From NCBI RefSeq assembly GCF_037154075.1, contig NZ_JBANRJ010000001.1:1607501-1671500 (forward strand): a stretch of 64,000 bases of DNA, given 5' to 3'. Below, in pieces: positions 18,119 through 25,799 of the stretch (position 1 is the stretch's first letter; each line of letters begins with the position of its first letter). The notes under the pieces were generated by a model. It was given only the letters and a program-made list of their open reading frames with translations, made no database searches and was not told where the DNA came from. The position numbers and the translations under genes are program-made. Source of the stretch: Sphingobium aromaticiconvertens (GTDB taxonomy: Bacteria; Pseudomonadota; Alphaproteobacteria; Sphingomonadales; Sphingomonadaceae).

Positions 18119-19122
18119 CGCCGTTCCACAAGAATCTGCCCACCATTGACGTTATCATCGTCAATTACTGTACGCGGACATTGGTGGTCGCCTGTCTCGA
18201 CAGCCTTGAGATGGAGCGGAAGAATGTTCCTAATATGCGGGTGATCGTGGTCGACAACGACTCCCAGGATGGATCGGCTGAACTGATAGAAGCGGTGATA
18301 CAGGATCGGGAATGGCATTGGGTGACGCTGCTTCGAGCGGGCGCGAATCGTGGTTTTGGCGCTGGCAACAACCTCGGGATAAGCTTTGCTTTGGACCAGC
18401 CATCGCCTGCCGATCTGCTGTGGTTCCTCAATCCCGATACGGAGGTACGGCTGACGGCTGGTCAGAGCCTTGCCCGATTCATGGGATCGCATCCCGCGGC
18501 AGGCATTGGAGGCAGCGCGCTGCTTGAAAGCGACGGTAAGCCGTGGCCATTCGCCTTCCGCTTTCCGAGCATCCTGGGCGAGATCGAGCGGGGAGCACGT
18601 TGGGGCATATTATCTCGACTGCTTCGGAAAAGTTCGACGTTAAAGAGGATGGAAGGGCGCTGCGAACAGGTGGACTGGGTATCGGGCGCCAGCTTCGTCG
18701 TCAGGCGCGAGTTAATGGAATCGGGGTTGCGGTTCGATGAAGGCTATTTCCTCTATTATGAGGAAACGGATTTTTGCCTTCATGCCAGACGCAGGGGCTG
18801 GGAATGCTGGTATGTGCCCGATGCGGTTGTGCTCCATATCGCAGGGCAGAGCACGGGCGTAACGGGCAAACAGATTAAATTGCGCCGCCTTCCTTCCTAT
18901 TGGTTTCATTCCCGACGGCGCTATTTTACGAAGAATCATGGTCGACTTTACGGAATCGCAGCCGACCTCGCCTGGATAGGCGCGCATATCTTCTCACGCT
19001 TAAAACATATGGTGCGTGGGTCAGACGATCCCGATCCGCCTAACCTTCTGATCGATTTTCTGCGTCACTCTTCACTGGTGCCGCGCAAGTTTCTGGCGCC
19101 GCGCGACGTGATCAGCGTTTGA
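18115..19122 (+). CDS. Family 2 glycosyltransferase (rhamnosyltransferase-like)
   Basis: 335 residues, overlapping the PKS stop by ATGA, so co-translated with it. GT-A motifs are complete: VIIVNYCT at the N-terminus, VVDNDSQDGS, GANRGFGAGNN, FLNPDTEV (the metal-binding DxD analogue) and YEETDFCLHARRRGWECW (catalytic EETD region). These match soluble rhamnosyl-type GT2 enzymes of the WbbL group. No membrane segment is evident. Its place between the PKS and the phosphopantetheinyl transferase suggests it glycosylates the NRPS/PKS product or joins that product to a glycan. It could also be an ordinary exopolysaccharide enzyme. Sugar and acceptor are unknown. Confidence 0.8.
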   Translation: MTPFHKNLPTIDVIIVNYCTRTLVVACLDSLEMERKNVPNMRVIVVDNDSQDGSAELIEAVIQDREWHWVTLLRAGANRGFGAGNNLGISFALDQPSPADLLWFLNPDTEVRLTAGQSLARFMGSHPAAGIGGSALLESDGKPWPFAFRFPSILGEIERGARWGILSRLLRKSSTLKRMEGRCEQVDWVSGASFVVRRELMESGLRFDEGYFLYYEETDFCLHARRRGWECWYVPDAVVLHIAGQSTGVTGKQIKLRRLPSYWFHSRRRYFTKNHGRLYGIAADLAWIGAHIFSRLKHMVRGSDDPDPPNLLIDFLRHSSLVPRKFLAPRDVISV

Positions 19123-19835
19123 CCGCGCCGGAATGCCTCGGGCTGAATGAACTGGGCATAAAGGTCGACAGACTTTGGCGGACGGAAGTGCCTTTTCCGA
19201 TGTGGCTGATACACCTCCCGGATAGGGTGTCTCCATCCCTTGTCCAATTGCTTTCCGAAGAAGAATGGGAAAGGGCACAAGGCTTTCGCACCCATATGCT
19301 CCGTAGTCGCTATATCGCCGCCCATGCCGGCTTGCGGTTGCTGATCGAGTTTCAGTTCGGCCTGCCTGCGAGCCGACAGCAGTTTGTGCGCAACGCGTTC
19401 GGCAGGCCGTATCTCGTCGAAAGGCGCGATGTACGGAGCAGTATCAGCTATTCGGGGGCATATGCCATCATCGGCCTGTCCGGTGAACGGGAGATCGGTG
19501 TTGATCTCGAGACGGTACGGCCGATTGAAGATGTGCTGGAACTGGCGGAGATCCATTGCACGCCAAGCGAACGCCTGGCGCTTCGTCGTGCCTTGAAAAT
19601 GGGGAGGTCATTCAGCAATGGGTTTTTGAGGGCATGGGTCCGGAAGGAGGCATGTGTAAAAGCGCTTGAAAGAGGGCTCTCAATTCCTCTTGAATCTATC
19701 CATTGCGGTATAGGCAGTAAAACGACGACGGTGAAATTTGGAGAAAGTAAAATTTCCACCGGCGTCGTTCATGTGCGCGACCATACCATTGTTTTGTCTC
19801 CGAGCGACCTTGTCATTGGCTGGGCTCAAATATGA
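19119..19835 (+). CDS. Sfp-type 4'-phosphopantetheinyl transferase
   Basis: 238 residues. It transfers phosphopantetheine from CoA to the carrier-domain serines, here presumably S1499 of the NRPS and S1782 of the PKS. The family signature is visible: IGVDLETVRP (D129, metal binding) and, about 45 residues later, RAWVRKEACVK (W173, K176, E177, K181), the WxxKEAxxK motif. RSRYIAAHAGLR matches the N-terminal CoA-binding part. The TTG start at 19119 overlaps the previous TGA, implying coupling as last gene of the NRPS-PKS operon. A downstream Met (FPMWLIHL) near base 19200 is the alternative. The 3' third becomes more AT-rich, like the regulator region that follows. Confidence 0.85.
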   Translation: MTAPECLGLNELGIKVDRLWRTEVPFPMWLIHLPDRVSPSLVQLLSEEEWERAQGFRTHMLRSRYIAAHAGLRLLIEFQFGLPASRQQFVRNAFGRPYLVERRDVRSSISYSGAYAIIGLSGEREIGVDLETVRPIEDVLELAEIHCTPSERLALRRALKMGRSFSNGFLRAWVRKEACVKALERGLSIPLESIHCGIGSKTTTVKFGESKISTGVVHVRDHTIVLSPSDLVIGWAQI

Positions 19836-19878
19836 TTTGAGCACAACTGGAATTCTGGAGAAAAAATCTTAGTTAATG

Positions 19879-20145
19879 TCAGGAAAAAGATGTAGCTTCT
19901 TTATCTTTTATTTCCGATATCAATAGGCCTTGCTGGATAACATGCGCAATCATGTGAGCACGATTACGTGTGCGTGTCTTGAGTCGCACATTTTCGATGT
20001 GTCGCTCGACGGTGCAAGGTGCAATGGCCAGTTCGATGGCCGCTTCCTTGGCTGACAAGCCTAGAGCAACCAGGCCCAGGACTTCATGCTCCCGCCCCGT
20101 TAGCTTAATGGAATCCTGAGTATATCTACTCATCTTCATCCCCAT
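19879..20145 (-). CDS. Stand-alone LuxR-type (GerE) helix-turn-helix regulator
   Basis: 88 residues, almost entirely one LuxR C-terminal DNA-binding domain: KLTGREHEVLGLVALGLSAK, then AAIELAIAPCTVERHIENV with the recognition helix, and KTRTRNRAHMIA. There is no sensor or receiver domain. It faces the end of the phosphopantetheinyl transferase gene (43-base gap), so it is a plausible local regulator of the operon. Three ATGs lie close together at the start (MGMKM); the third follows GGGGATGAAG and may be the real one. Target and signal are unknown. Confidence 0.75.
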   Translation of the reverse strand: MGMKMSRYTQDSIKLTGREHEVLGLVALGLSAKEAAIELAIAPCTVERHIENVRLKTRTRNRAHMIAHVIQQGLLISEIKDKEATSFS

Positions 20146-20339
20146 TTTGAAAAGTGACCCCGTTGATCACAGAAGCATAATCACCCTAATAAAAATGGGA
20201 GTCTCTGAGGATTCTGGATAATTGCTGGCCCAATTGAAGCATTTTACCATCGCGAACGATGCGACAGGATGCATATGGCTAAACGTAATCATCTGGATAG
20301 GAATAGCGGCGTGATAATGCTAGAGCCGCATCCAATCTG

Positions 20340-20636
20340 ATGGCATCGATTCGGCGGTTTATTCGCCATGATGTTCCCCCGGCCGTGGCCAGTGCTTGGC
20401 GGCACTGTCCGCGTGAGCAGACCGAGCAGGGATCGCTGCGGCTGTTCATTACGGAAGAACGAGGCTTCTGCATTGAAGGGCAGGGCTTGAGAGTTGCAGC
20501 ACGGCCGCACCTGCTATGCCGGGGCGGGTCTGAGCGCAGTTTCGATGATTTGGTCAGCGACCTTGAGGATGCGCAGGCGCAGGTCGCGAAGGTGACGGGC
20601 ATTTTTTGCGGCAAGTCGTTGGGAATGAAAACGTGA
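20340..20636 (+). CDS. Hypothetical protein, 98 aa (uncertain)
   Basis: An ATG open frame whose middle and end read like a real soluble protein (GSLRLFITEERGFCIEGQG, then ERSFDDLVSDLEDAQAQVAK, a likely helix). Third codon positions are moderately G+C-rich as in neighbouring genes. No ribosome binding site was obvious and no domain is recognised. It may be a remnant, since the surrounding DNA is AT-rich and rearranged. The opposing minus-strand frame (20279-20647) seems less protein-like. Confidence 0.3.
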   Translation: MASIRRFIRHDVPPAVASAWRHCPREQTEQGSLRLFITEERGFCIEGQGLRVAARPHLLCRGGSERSFDDLVSDLEDAQAQVAKVTGIFCGKSLGMKT

Positions 20637-20799
20637 CGCGCTATCATCTGTCATAGCGGGTATGACACTTTCTGTCCGAAAAAAGGATGATGTCCCAATC
20701 TCTATTTCAGTTCAGTAACTTGGGCCATGCCCGCCAACCCGATCCTATGTTTCCGGCGAACGAAGCGGGTTAAATTGTGCCGTGTATGTTTGGCTCTTA

Positions 20800-20813
20800 C
20801 CCCTAGTTTGGGG
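20800..20813. promoter_or_regulatory. Inverted repeat CCCCTAGTTTGGGG
   Basis: Four C, six bases, four G, with flanks TTA and AAG extending the partial symmetry. It lies 23 bases beyond the stop codon of the AT-rich LuxR-type gene, in otherwise AT-rich non-coding DNA. The layout could be a regulator operator or a weak hairpin. No T-run follows on either strand, so a terminator is less likely. Function is inferred only from symmetry. Confidence 0.3.
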
Positions 20814-20835
20814 AAGTCGCTAAATACTATCTGTT

Positions 20836-21582
20836 TCAGGAAAATGTAACATAAGTATCAATTGAATTGAAAATAGATGTTGCTATTAAAATCAACGTAA
20901 ATATTGATTTTCTTTTATAAAAAGTTGAATTATTTGTAATAATTTTACACTCATTTGCTAGTATGGCTGCCTGAGTTCTGTTATTGACGGACATTTTTCG
21001 AAATATAGACTGAATAGATACCTTTACAGTCGCCTCGCTTACCCCAAGCTCTCTGGATATTAATTTATTTGGTTGGCCCATGATGAGGCGTTGTAAAATA
21101 TCTTTCTCTCGTTCATTTAGCCCGAAATCCATGGATATTTCATCATCTTCAAAAGAACTGATTCTTAGTGAGGTGGTGCTGATGGAATCAATCAGGTTTG
21201 AAGGAGCTACTTTTTCATCCATTAGGATGAGGTGCATTTTTGCTATGAATGCTTGATGGGCTATGTCTTTTATAATATAGCCATGGGCGCCTGCAAAAAA
21301 AATGCGTAACAGTATATTTAAATCGAAATCATCTCTGAGGATAACAAGTTTCGATTTAGGAAATTTATTGATGATGTTTTGAATGTCTGTATCAATAGAT
21401 TTTTCATTCCAGGTGTAATCAACAATGATTATATGTTGATCATGATCATGGCAGTCAATTATTTCATCAATGCTTGATATTGATTGTGCGATGTTGAATC
21501 CGCTGTCAGACAGAATCCTGCTCAGTCCTTCCCGAGTCAATGCGTTGGATATCACCAACGATGTCGAACCTGATAGCTCCAT
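20836..21582 (-). CDS. NarL/LuxR-family regulator with degenerate receiver domain, AT-rich
   Basis: 248 residues from the ATG at 21582, preceded by AGAGGCG; a further in-frame ATG at 21663 lacks a binding site. The C-terminus is a LuxR HTH: GLNEREKDILQRLIMGQPNK, then SRELGVSEATVKVSIQ and MSVNNRTQAAI. The N-terminal 120 residues have receiver shape (IIIVDYTWNEK with a candidate Asp; AGAHGYIIKDI), but the acidic pair normally near the N-terminus is missing (SLVISNALTREG), so phosphorylation is doubtful. A C-terminal hydrophobic tail (SIFTLILIATSIFNS) is unusual. The gene is clearly AT-rich with A/T third positions, unlike all neighbours, which suggests transfer. It probably regulates the adjoining biosynthetic or polysaccharide genes. 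Confidence 0.75.
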   Translation of the reverse strand: MELSGSTSLVISNALTREGLSRILSDSGFNIAQSISSIDEIIDCHDHDQHIIIVDYTWNEKSIDTDIQNIINKFPKSKLVILRDDFDLNILLRIFFAGAHGYIIKDIAHQAFIAKMHLILMDEKVAPSNLIDSISTTSLRISSFEDDEISMDFGLNEREKDILQRLIMGQPNKLISRELGVSEATVKVSIQSIFRKMSVNNRTQAAILANECKIITNNSTFYKRKSIFTLILIATSIFNSIDTYVTFS

Positions 21583-21925
21583 ATACGATCGCCTCTGTAC
21601 TGCTGCCACCTTTGGGGGCAGTGCCAATATAGGATGCGGTGCAATTTTATCGGAGCGACCCATGGAATCATAACTGCATACGAACCAATCGTTATATTAT
21701 TATTCATAAATTGATAGGAGCTAATTCGGATAGTATCCTGTGGTCTGAGTCCCGCAGTTGGACGGTTTCGATAGTCGATCAACGGTGTTTTCGAGATCGT
21801 TCGTCGCCTGCGGGGGCACATGCTTCTATTCGTGAGTGCCGCGCTGGGCGCCACATTTTAGGCAGTGCGATCATCGCTTTGAATGCTGCAAGCTCTAATG
21901 AGATATGGAAAAAATCCTTACTTGA

Positions 21926-22621
21926 ATGGGGCAATGTGAATCATATCCGAATTCAAGGGTCGGGGAGCAGGCTGCCGTTCGCCGTTCGGACGCGAAGTTC
22001 AAGTCGGGGGCCGTAGCCGTGAACGTGGCGGGTTTCCATTACGACTATACTAACCTTCAGGCGACGACCACCGTGGGCGGGGTCAGCACCCTTCAGAACG
22101 CCGGTTCCGCTGAAATCTACGGCATCGACGCGGATGCGAGCTTCCGCGCTTCGGACGACCTGACCCTGACCATGGGTGCGGCCTGGCTGCATGCTCGCTA
22201 TGATGCCTTTCCCAATGCAAGTCTGGTCGAGATGCCGACCGATCCGGATTTCGACGGCGTGCTGGATGGGAGGACGGACGTAAGCGGCCAGCGAATGATC
22301 CGGGCGCCCAAATTCACCGTGAACGGGCTGATTGACTATCATCATGACTTCGATGCGGGCCGGCTTGCCCTGTCGCTGAACGGCTTCTACTCGACCAAGG
22401 TGCGCATGGCGCTAGAAAGCCGCATCGAACAGGATGCCTATTTCACGGGTAACGCACGCATTGCCTTCTCGCCAGCGGACACCGGCGCCACCCTGTCGGT
22501 CTTTGCGCGCAACTTCACCAATGCAAAGGTTCTGGGGTCCACGTTCATCAATCCCAGCGCGGATGCCGTCATTTACTCGCCACCGCGGCAGATTGGTGTC
22601 GGTCTGAACTATTCCTTCTGA
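21926..22621 (+). pseudogene. TonB-dependent receptor, C-terminal remnant
   Basis: From about base 21985 the frame encodes the last 200 or so residues of an outer-membrane TonB-dependent receptor: AVNVAGFHYDYTNLQA, then EIYGIDADASFRASDDLTLT, DFDAGRLALSLNGFYSTKV, SVFARNFTNAKVLGS and PPRQIGVGLNYSF, ending in the aromatic residue of a beta-barrel. The family is normally 650-900 residues with plug domain and signal peptide; both are absent. The preceding 300 bases hold no recognisable receptor sequence, so a deletion or rearrangement removed the front. It is not expected to be functional. Confidence 0.85.
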
Positions 22622-22691
22622 TGTTCAAGCAGGATTTCATAGTGATGAACAAACTGGATCGCCGCTAGCCGGAGGTTCGTTCATGCGGGAT

Positions 22692-23588
22692 CTATCTGTT
22701 TGGCCAACTGATCGATTCACAAAAGTCCAGGACGGCAGAAACGGCGGGTGTCTTGGCCCGGTCATTGGCCGCGAAAGCGCAGATCGAGACGGGGCTTTCG
22801 GTCCAACCCTCCAGGACGGGCCGCAATGTACCCATCTTGATCTCGCTCGCCACCAGCATTTCCAGCGTTCGGGCGATTCCCAGGCCTGAGACTGCGAGCG
22901 TCGACACTGCGCTGCCGTCATTCAAGCTGAGCTTCGATTTCGGACGCACAGTCTGAATCTTGTTTCCAGAGTTGAAATTCCAGCGAGGGCCGCCGACGCG
23001 CTCGGTCGTCGAATATGTTATGCAATCATGCTGTTCCAGATCCTCCGGCTTCTCGGGCACGCCGTGAAGCGCGAGATAGGATGGCGCGGCGACATGCACG
23101 AACCGTGTGTGGCCCAGCACGCGGACATCCGCATTGGCGGGATGCTCTTCGCCGATCCGCAGCAGTACATCGAAACCATCCGGCCTGAACACGACACCGC
23201 GATCGCCCAGACTGATGTCCAGCGCGACATCCGGATAAGTCGCGCAAAAAAGCGGCACCGCAGGAACGATGTAACGAAGGCCGACTGCCGCCGGCGCATC
23301 GACCCGCACGCGTCCACGCGGCCGAACGGGGCCGTCGCGCGCCACATCCTCGGCGGCCTGGAACGCGTCGAGAATATGGCGCGCATCGTTCAGGAAGCGA
23401 TCGCCTTCGCGGGTCAGATCGATCCGGCGGGTCGTGCGATCGAGGAGGCGCTTGCCTAACCGTTTTTCCAACTGCGCCAGATGAGTTGTCACCATCGTCG
23501 GTGACATTCCAAGCGCCTGCGCCGCCCGCGACATGCTGCCCTGATTGATGATCTCGACGAATACTTCGAGCGAGCGAAGCCTGTCCAT
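22692..23588 (-). CDS. LysR-family transcriptional regulator
   Basis: 298 residues, normal length. N-terminal winged HTH: MDRLRSLEVFVEIINQGSMS, then AAQALGMSPTMVTTHLAQLE and LLDRTTRRIDLTREG. An effector-binding domain follows from about residue 90 (GRVRVDAPAAVGLRYIVPAV; RFVHVAAPSYLALHG; LSLNDGSAVSTLAVSGLGIA). It lies divergently 107 bases from the flavin oxidoreductase gene, the usual layout for a LysR regulator of that neighbour. The sequence is closest in style to the large DsdC/CrgA-like group used for many metabolic operons. The inducer is unknown. Confidence 0.9.
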   Translation of the reverse strand: MDRLRSLEVFVEIINQGSMSRAAQALGMSPTMVTTHLAQLEKRLGKRLLDRTTRRIDLTREGDRFLNDARHILDAFQAAEDVARDGPVRPRGRVRVDAPAAVGLRYIVPAVPLFCATYPDVALDISLGDRGVVFRPDGFDVLLRIGEEHPANADVRVLGHTRFVHVAAPSYLALHGVPEKPEDLEQHDCITYSTTERVGGPRWNFNSGNKIQTVRPKSKLSLNDGSAVSTLAVSGLGIARTLEMLVASEIKMGTLRPVLEGWTESPVSICAFAANDRAKTPAVSAVLDFCESISWPNR

Positions 23589-23695
23589 TATTCGTTTCCA
23601 GCGAAGAGTTTGTTTGTATTTTGTAGGATTATCATTTCAGAGCGATGCTGTCATCATGGCATAAATGGCGAGAGAGCCATGGCCTAGGAGGTGCG

Positions 23696-25684
23696 ATGAC
23701 GTTTAATCACCTGTTCGATCCGATCACGATCCGGGGGATGCGGGTGAAGAACCGCATCGCGATGGCGCCGATGGAGAGCCATCTCGGCAATGCGGACGGC
23801 TCGGTCTCGAAAGAGGCGATCGCTTATTATCGCGAGCGCGCCCTTGGCGGCACCGGCCTCGTAATCGTAGAATTTACCTGTGTTGACGGGCTTGATGGCT
23901 TCAGTTCGATGGCGCCACAGTTGCGGCTTGATTCCCCTTTCTATCGGTCCGGCCATGGCAAGCTGGCAGCCGCGGTCCAGTCCGCCGGCGCACGCGCCTG
24001 CGTCCAGTTGAGCCATGCGGGGCGCCAGTCGCGGGAGGCGGTGATCGGCCGCCAGCCCGTCTCCTCCTCGGCGGTCCCGCTCAAGTCGCTCTATTTGAAC
24101 GCGGTGCCCCGCGCTCTGGAGGAGCATGAGATTCTCCGTATCATTCAGAGCTATGCATCCGCCGCATCGCTGGCGATACAGGTTGGCTATGATGCGGTCA
24201 TGCTGCACGGCGCGCACGGCTATCTGCTACAGCAATTCCTGTCGCCGCTGGTCAACGAACGCGACGATGACTGGGGCGGCGATTTCGAGCGTCGGCTCAA
24301 ATTCCCCGTCGAAGTCATAAAGGCCGTGCGTGCCGCGATCGGCGACAAGCCGCTGCTGTATCGCATGTCGGTGTCCGATTTTCTTGAGGGCGGCCTCACG
24401 ATCGAGGATAGCGAGAAGATCGCTCCCCATCTGTGCGATGCCGGGGTCGACGCGATCGATATCTCCTGCGGCTCGCTCGACAGCGTAGAGGTAATCGTCG
24501 AGCCGATGTCGGTGGCAGAGGGCTGGCGCCTGCCGATGGCGCGTCGCATCCGCGAGGCGACGGGCAAGCCCGTGATCTGCGCGGGCGTCATCCGCAAGCC
24601 GGAAATGGCCAACGCGGCGATCGCTTCGGGCGATACCGACATGATCTCTTTGGGCCGGGCCCTGCTCGCTGATCCGATGTGGCCGGACAAGGCCCGGTCG
24701 GGCCGCTCCGACGACATTCGCCTCTGCACCTCCTGCAACTGGTGCATCAAGGAGACGGGCGGCAACCGCGGCGTCAGCTGCGCCGAAAACCCGCGCTGCG
24801 GTCATGAAACGGATCCGCCGATCGATGGCTTCGGCGCAGGAAAAAACGCAGCCGTCGTCGGGGCCGGACCCGGCGGCATGGCGGCGGCCCTGATGCTGGA
24901 ACAGGCGGGCTTCGGCGTCACCCTGTTCGAAAAACGGGCGACGTTGGGCGGCAATCTCATCACCTCCGCCACGCCGCCCGGCAAGGACAAGCTGTTCTGG
25001 TATCACGCATTCCTGCTGCGCAGAATGAGCCGGAGCGGGATCGACGTGCGTAGCGGCGCCGCTGCGGACGCGGAAACCATTCTTGCCACGACGCCGGATG
25101 TTATCGTCCTGGCGTCCGGCTCATGTCCTGCGCCGCTGGCACTCGGCGGATCCGGCGGCTTGCCGCTCCATCCGGCGTTCAAGATATTGCTTGGCGATGT
25201 GGTCCTGCCCGCCTCGACTGCAGAAAAGCCGATCATGATCTATGGCGGCGGCGAGACGGGAACCGAGACGGCACAACATCTGACGAAACAGGGCCATCAT
25301 GTGCTTCTGGTGACGCGTTCGGATCGACGCTTCCTGGCGCGCAACGCCGAGCCGCTCTATCGCATGCACCTCTTGCGCCAGTTGCAGGAGGACAAGGCGA
25401 TCCGCATCGTCGATCATATGCGGCTCAGTGGGATAGAAGAGGATCATGTCGTTCTCAGCGACGATAATGGTGATCATATCGAACCGGCTGCCGCTGTCCT
25501 GCTCGCGCATGGGCTGGTACCGGACACGACGCTCGCCAGGGATCTCGCCGATGCGACTGTGCCTGTCATCCGGATTGGCGACGCGGTGCAGGTAGCGCGG
25601 ATCGGCGAAGCGGTTCGCGATGCTTATCGAACCGTGCAGGATCTGCGCCGTATCCTCACGCAACCCGAGGCCATAGCATGCTGA
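23696..25684 (+). CDS. NADH:flavin oxidoreductase / 2,4-dienoyl-CoA reductase-like (OYE-type FMN - 4Fe-4S - FAD enzyme)
   Basis: 662 residues. ATG at 23696 follows AGGAG; an upstream in-frame TTG/ATG extension was not used. Residues 1-360 form an Old Yellow Enzyme barrel (HLFDPITIRGMRVKNRIAMA; HAGRQSREA; ISLGRALLADP). A cysteine cluster CTSCNWC, with a fourth Cys 11 residues later (GVSC), binds 4Fe-4S. A second half carries FAD/NAD(P) dinucleotide folds (VVGAGPGGMAAAL; MIYGGGETGTETAQ). This is the architecture of bacterial 2,4-dienoyl-CoA reductase and trimethylamine-dehydrogenase relatives, which reduce activated C=C bonds. The substrate is not evident. It is probably co-transcribed with the broken molybdopterin oxidoreductase and controlled by the divergent LysR gene. 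Confidence 0.85.
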   Translation: MTFNHLFDPITIRGMRVKNRIAMAPMESHLGNADGSVSKEAIAYYRERALGGTGLVIVEFTCVDGLDGFSSMAPQLRLDSPFYRSGHGKLAAAVQSAGARACVQLSHAGRQSREAVIGRQPVSSSAVPLKSLYLNAVPRALEEHEILRIIQSYASAASLAIQVGYDAVMLHGAHGYLLQQFLSPLVNERDDDWGGDFERRLKFPVEVIKAVRAAIGDKPLLYRMSVSDFLEGGLTIEDSEKIAPHLCDAGVDAIDISCGSLDSVEVIVEPMSVAEGWRLPMARRIREATGKPVICAGVIRKPEMANAAIASGDTDMISLGRALLADPMWPDKARSGRSDDIRLCTSCNWCIKETGGNRGVSCAENPRCGHETDPPIDGFGAGKNAAVVGAGPGGMAAALMLEQAGFGVTLFEKRATLGGNLITSATPPGKDKLFWYHAFLLRRMSRSGIDVRSGAAADAETILATTPDVIVLASGSCPAPLALGGSGGLPLHPAFKILLGDVVLPASTAEKPIMIYGGGETGTETAQHLTKQGHHVLLVTRSDRRFLARNAEPLYRMHLLRQLQEDKAIRIVDHMRLSGIEEDHVVLSDDNGDHIEPAAAVLLAHGLVPDTTLARDLADATVPVIRIGDAVQVARIGEAVRDAYRTVQDLRRILTQPEAIAC

Positions 25685-25709
25685 TCTCGCGCGCGATCGG
25701 GGAGCGGGG

Positions 25710-25799
25710 ATGATGCCGATCGGTGTCAAGGTGAAGGTGGACCGCTTCGCCTTGCTGTCCGAACAGCGGTTGCAGGGTTCGGTCGTGATGTTCTCATGA
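25710..25799 (+). CDS. Small open frame, 29 aa, coupled to the molybdopterin oxidoreductase (uncertain)
   Basis: Starts ATGATG directly after GGAGCGGGG, a good ribosome binding site, and ends TCATGA so that its stop overlaps the next gene's ATG. The peptide (VKVKVDRFALLSEQRLQGSV in the middle) has no recognisable domain. It may be a leader or coupling peptide, or the remains of a small accessory gene lost by deletion. Evidence is limited to the binding site and the overlap. Confidence 0.3.
   Translation: MMPIGVKVKVDRFALLSEQRLQGSVVMFS

Larger units (their letters stand above)
20146..20835. other. Regulatory/uncertain region between two LuxR-type genes
   Basis: 690 bases upstream of the small LuxR gene and downstream of the AT-rich regulator. 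It contains one weak coding candidate on the plus strand (20340-20636) and a CCCC-N6-GGGG inverted repeat near 20800. An open frame on the minus strand (20279-20647) has an unlikely amino-acid make-up. No tRNA, insertion sequence or known riboswitch was recognised. Confidence 0.5.

Noticed and set aside
20279..20647. Minus-strand open frame of 122 codons between the two LuxR genes
   Set aside because: Ser/Arg/Pro/Cys-rich translation without domain and no ribosome site; the opposite-strand 98-codon frame is more protein-like.
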